This document shows, piece after piece, positions 62,001 to 64,000 of a stretch of DNA of 64,000 nt. Made by a program: the position numbers and the translations under genes. Under the pieces are notes generated by a model, which saw nothing but the letters and a program-made list of their open reading frames with translations, was not told the origin of the DNA and made no database searches. This DNA comes from Odontesthes bonariensis (taxonomy: Eukaryota > Chordata > Actinopteri > Atheriniformes > Atherinopsidae), in contig NC_134525.1 in NCBI RefSeq assembly GCF_027942865.1, positions 22,505,657 to 22,569,656 on the forward strand, given 5' to 3'. Each line of letters opens with the position of its first letter. Within the stretch, counting starts at the first letter, position 1.

Positions 62001-63320
62001 TGTATATGTATCTCCTTCTCCTCTTAAGCATTTGAGATGTCCAACAAGAAGAGGGACTATAATCAACCCACTGGGGTTCCAGTGGCCAGCATTAGAGCCA
62101 ACATTTTAGGGGCATACTCCTTTATTGGTATACATTTTTAGACATAGCTAGACAGTTTATCCATAAAACTGTAATTTTCATCTGGTTGAAATTTGAACTG
62201 ACTGATGTTAATTCCTTGTAAGTATTGATTTATTTTTCCTTTGAGCTTATCACATTTTCTAGTTATCAAAGTATCTTTGTATTCTTTTTTTATAAATAAT
62301 TTTAATCATCTTGACAATTGTGTGCTGAACCAATTTCACCTAATGGTGAAATTGGTATATGTTTTGCATATATTTTGTTCTACGCATTTTATGAGCCTGT
62401 TCAATGGCATCTGGAATATTTATTTCCTGGGTTATTTTGAATATTGGACTGCACATGGCACATGGAGCTTGTTAATCTACTAGCATGATTGATGCATAAA
62501 ATATTTTCTTATTCAAACATTTGATCTGACTAAGATCCAAGTTTGATAAGAACATTAAATTTTTTCTATCGCCCTTGTCTGTGATGTCTGTACTATTTCT
62601 TCCTTTAGAACTACTTTATCCAACAGCTACTGCCCTTCAAATTGACAGGACTGGTTTTTGGTTCTAAATATTCATGAAATCCTGATTGAATGTGTATTTT
62701 TGAGATTCCTGTTGGTGGACATGCTCAGTCATTGTGATGAGTGTTTACTTTACTCATGATAGATCCTAGCATCTAAGGCACAACATATGGAGGTAGTTTT
62801 GAATTAAACCCACATGAGTTTTTCTCCAAAGGTCAAGATAGTGTGCGCAAAAAATGTAAGCAAGGAGCGATGGAGCAGTGGTGATGGAGGTGCTTTCATT
62901 CTCATCACTTTAGCACGTTAAGTTGAACAACTCAGTCTCCCAAAAACCTGTTGCATCCCTTTAAGTGCCACTGAAACAGGTGAAACTACAGTCTTGGCTT
63001 CTTGTTCAAAGGTGTTACTAAAAGCAAAAGGCTGGAAAAGGTAAAAGTGCTGCTTTAAACGGAGGAGGGGTGTGGTAGATAGTGAGGGTGAAAGATGATC
63101 TGCTGAGATCGCTTATAGAGGTCAGGGGTCAAGGAGAAGCGAGCTGATTGGTTGACGTACCGACGGAGGTAGGCATCTCGCCCCACTGCAGCACCACGTC
63201 TTTGGTGATGCGTCCGTAGGTGTTGACGTAGACGCCCTCATCCTCGTAGCACAGCAGCATCTCCATGCCGTCCGTCTTGGGCAGAACCACGATGGCGTGC
63301 GGGGTCACCTGACCCTGAAT
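57396..63320 (-). CDS. tnik: TRAF2 and NCK-interacting kinase, last three exons (partial)
   Basis: C-terminal end of a Ste20/germinal-centre kinase that acts in Wnt/TCF4 signalling and in JNK and cytoskeletal control. Exons in transcript order: 63161-63320, 58828-58967, 57396-57479; phases match and a stop follows. The 127 residues seen are the end of the CNH (citron homology) domain, which binds Rap2-type GTPases: [76 protein letters not shown] and the terminus [16 protein letters not shown]4K4 and MINK1 share nearly the same CNH sequence; tnik is chosen because the gene follows eif5a2 as in human. The kinase domain and linker lie beyond the right edge. Confidence 0.93.
57685..58339. mobile_element. 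hAT-type MITE, 655 bp (tnik last intron)
   Basis: The ends TAGGGATGC and GCATCCCTA are inverted. The flanking octamers are CTTTAAGT (57677-57684) and CTTTAAAT (58340-58347), an 8-bp duplication with one difference. Sub-terminal GGATCGGATATCGGTACCGA and related GATATCGG motifs repeat near both ends. No hAT transposase is present. The 8-bp duplication and TAGGG terminus are standard for hAT. Confidence 0.82.
58971..59060. repeat. (CA)n microsatellite at a tnik splice acceptor
   Basis: About 90 bp of CA repeats are interrupted only by TCC near 58980 and a CG near 59012. In the tnik transcript this is a (UG)n tract that ends three nucleotides before the acceptor AG of exon 58828-58967, so it takes the place of a normal polypyrimidine tract. 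Confidence 0.95.
60783..61040. repeat. Degenerate MITE-like fragment in a tnik intron
   Basis: GAGGGGTGTACTATGAAAC followed by GATGAGGTATGTTGCGTCTA resembles the start of a widespread fish MITE with a GGGGTGTACTACGAAGC-type end. The start of the block at about 3978-4060 (GAGGGGTGTACCATAAACCA) is similar. No second end is found. Confidence 0.35.
61060..61930 (-). mobile_element. Composite Tc1-derived element, copy E (tnik intron)
   Basis: Minus 61437-61222 encodes [20 protein letters not shown] and [20 protein letters not shown]. Minus 61621-61427 encodes [20 protein letters not shown] and [18 protein letters not shown]. Plus 61800-61880 holds the diverged end (CTTCAGAAAGCCTGGAGAAC). The spacer is deleted to about 100 bp. 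The left end carries AACATGTGCAAACATAAATG. Confidence 0.82.
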
Positions 63321-63693
63321 CTGCCGGGGCGACACACGGGAGGGAGTTGGAGGGGGTGGGGGCAGGAGGTTAGGAGCTGCTGGGCCCCCCTAACCCCCCC
63401 CTTCCCCACCCTGAGAGAGAAGAAACTGCTGCAACAATAGAGTCTCCCGCTTCTCAACCACGCAAATGCCATGGAAACAGACATGAGCTGGCGTGATTCA
63501 TGACTGCCAAAAGCAAGTGAGGCGGTTGCTGTGGTTACCGTCTCCCACCCCCACCATCTCTGACTGTAACCAGACCGGTTAGAGGATGACACTGACTCAC
63601 CTGCTCCATCACTCATTCATTCAACCACCAAACTCAGTATTTTAACTCTCATTCACTGACAAACTCGTTCCATTATTCACTCTCGTATTTATT

Positions 63694-63720
63694 TACTCAC
63701 TCACTCACTCACTCACTCAC
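63694..63720. repeat. (ACTC)n microsatellite
   Basis: About seven ACTC units, set within a longer stretch (63600-63960) rich in CATTCATTCA and CACTCA words. This is simple-sequence intron DNA of tnik. Confidence 0.85.
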
Positions 63721-64000
63721 AAATCAAAACACCATGTCACAATCTCAAAGTTATTTTCTTGCGCCCCCACTTATTCAATCAGCCATTCATTCAATCACTA
63801 ATTTATTTCACTCACTCATGAGCACATCAACTGATTCATTATTTGATTAATTAATTTCATCCCAAATTCAGTCTTTCATTGGTTTTTCATTTATTATTCA
63901 TTCATACGTGTAATCTTTTCACTCACTTACTTATTCAACGTTTATCCATTATGTCACTGTCCTCCCCTCTCATTTTTTTTAAGTAATTAATCATCACTTC

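Overview
This window is vertebrate, almost certainly teleost fish, nuclear DNA. The genes are split by GT-AG introns and their proteins closely match vertebrate families. Introns and spacers are full of fish-type DNA transposons (Tc1-like, PIF/Harbinger-like, hAT-like, TTAA-flanked MITEs) and microsatellites. There is no operon structure, no CRISPR array, and no tRNA or rRNA that I can see.

Six protein-coding genes are supported by exon-by-exon reading with matching splice phases. They are: the 3' part of phc3 (+, 3505-16297), complete cldn11 (+, 17736-20702), complete slc7a14 (-, 24880-31899), complete rpl22l1 (-, 39462-41326), complete eif5a2 (-, 45128-48254, plus a likely non-coding first exon near 49736-49761), and the last three exons of tnik (-, 57396-63320; the gene continues past the right edge). 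This is the PHC3-CLDN11-SLC7A14-RPL22L1-EIF5A2-TNIK block of human 3q26.2, which is why paralogue-level symbols are given. The genes share a neighbourhood, not a pathway: Polycomb PRC1 silencing (phc3), tight junctions (cldn11), a lysosomal amino-acid-transporter-like protein (slc7a14), a ribosomal protein paralogue (rpl22l1), a hypusinated translation factor (eif5a2) and a Ste20/GCK kinase (tnik).

Layout: 1-3504 is probably phc3 intron. It holds nested MITEs and a broken RecQ-like helicase fragment. 3505-16970 is the phc3 3' half and UTR. 17.7-20.9 kb is cldn11, with a composite Tc1-derived element in intron 2. 21-24.9 kb is a convergent spacer that may include slc7a14 3'UTR. 31.9-39.4 kb is a repeat-rich spacer with Tc1 relics, a Harbinger-type element keeping a Myb/SANT-like ORF, and a 928-bp near-perfect palindrome. 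41.4-44 kb and 49.8-57.4 kb are spacers with more Tc1 and Harbinger material; slc2a2, which lies between EIF5A2 and TNIK in human, is not recognisable here. 57.4-64 kb is the tnik 3' end with a hAT MITE, a long CA/TG microsatellite directly at a splice acceptor, and another composite Tc1 element.

I found no new multi-gene system. The strongest leads are the back-to-back Tc1 composite family (four copies plus one shorter relative), the 928-bp palindrome, the TG-repeat splice acceptor in tnik, three different TTAA-flanked MITEs, and a hairpin in rpl22l1 intron 1.
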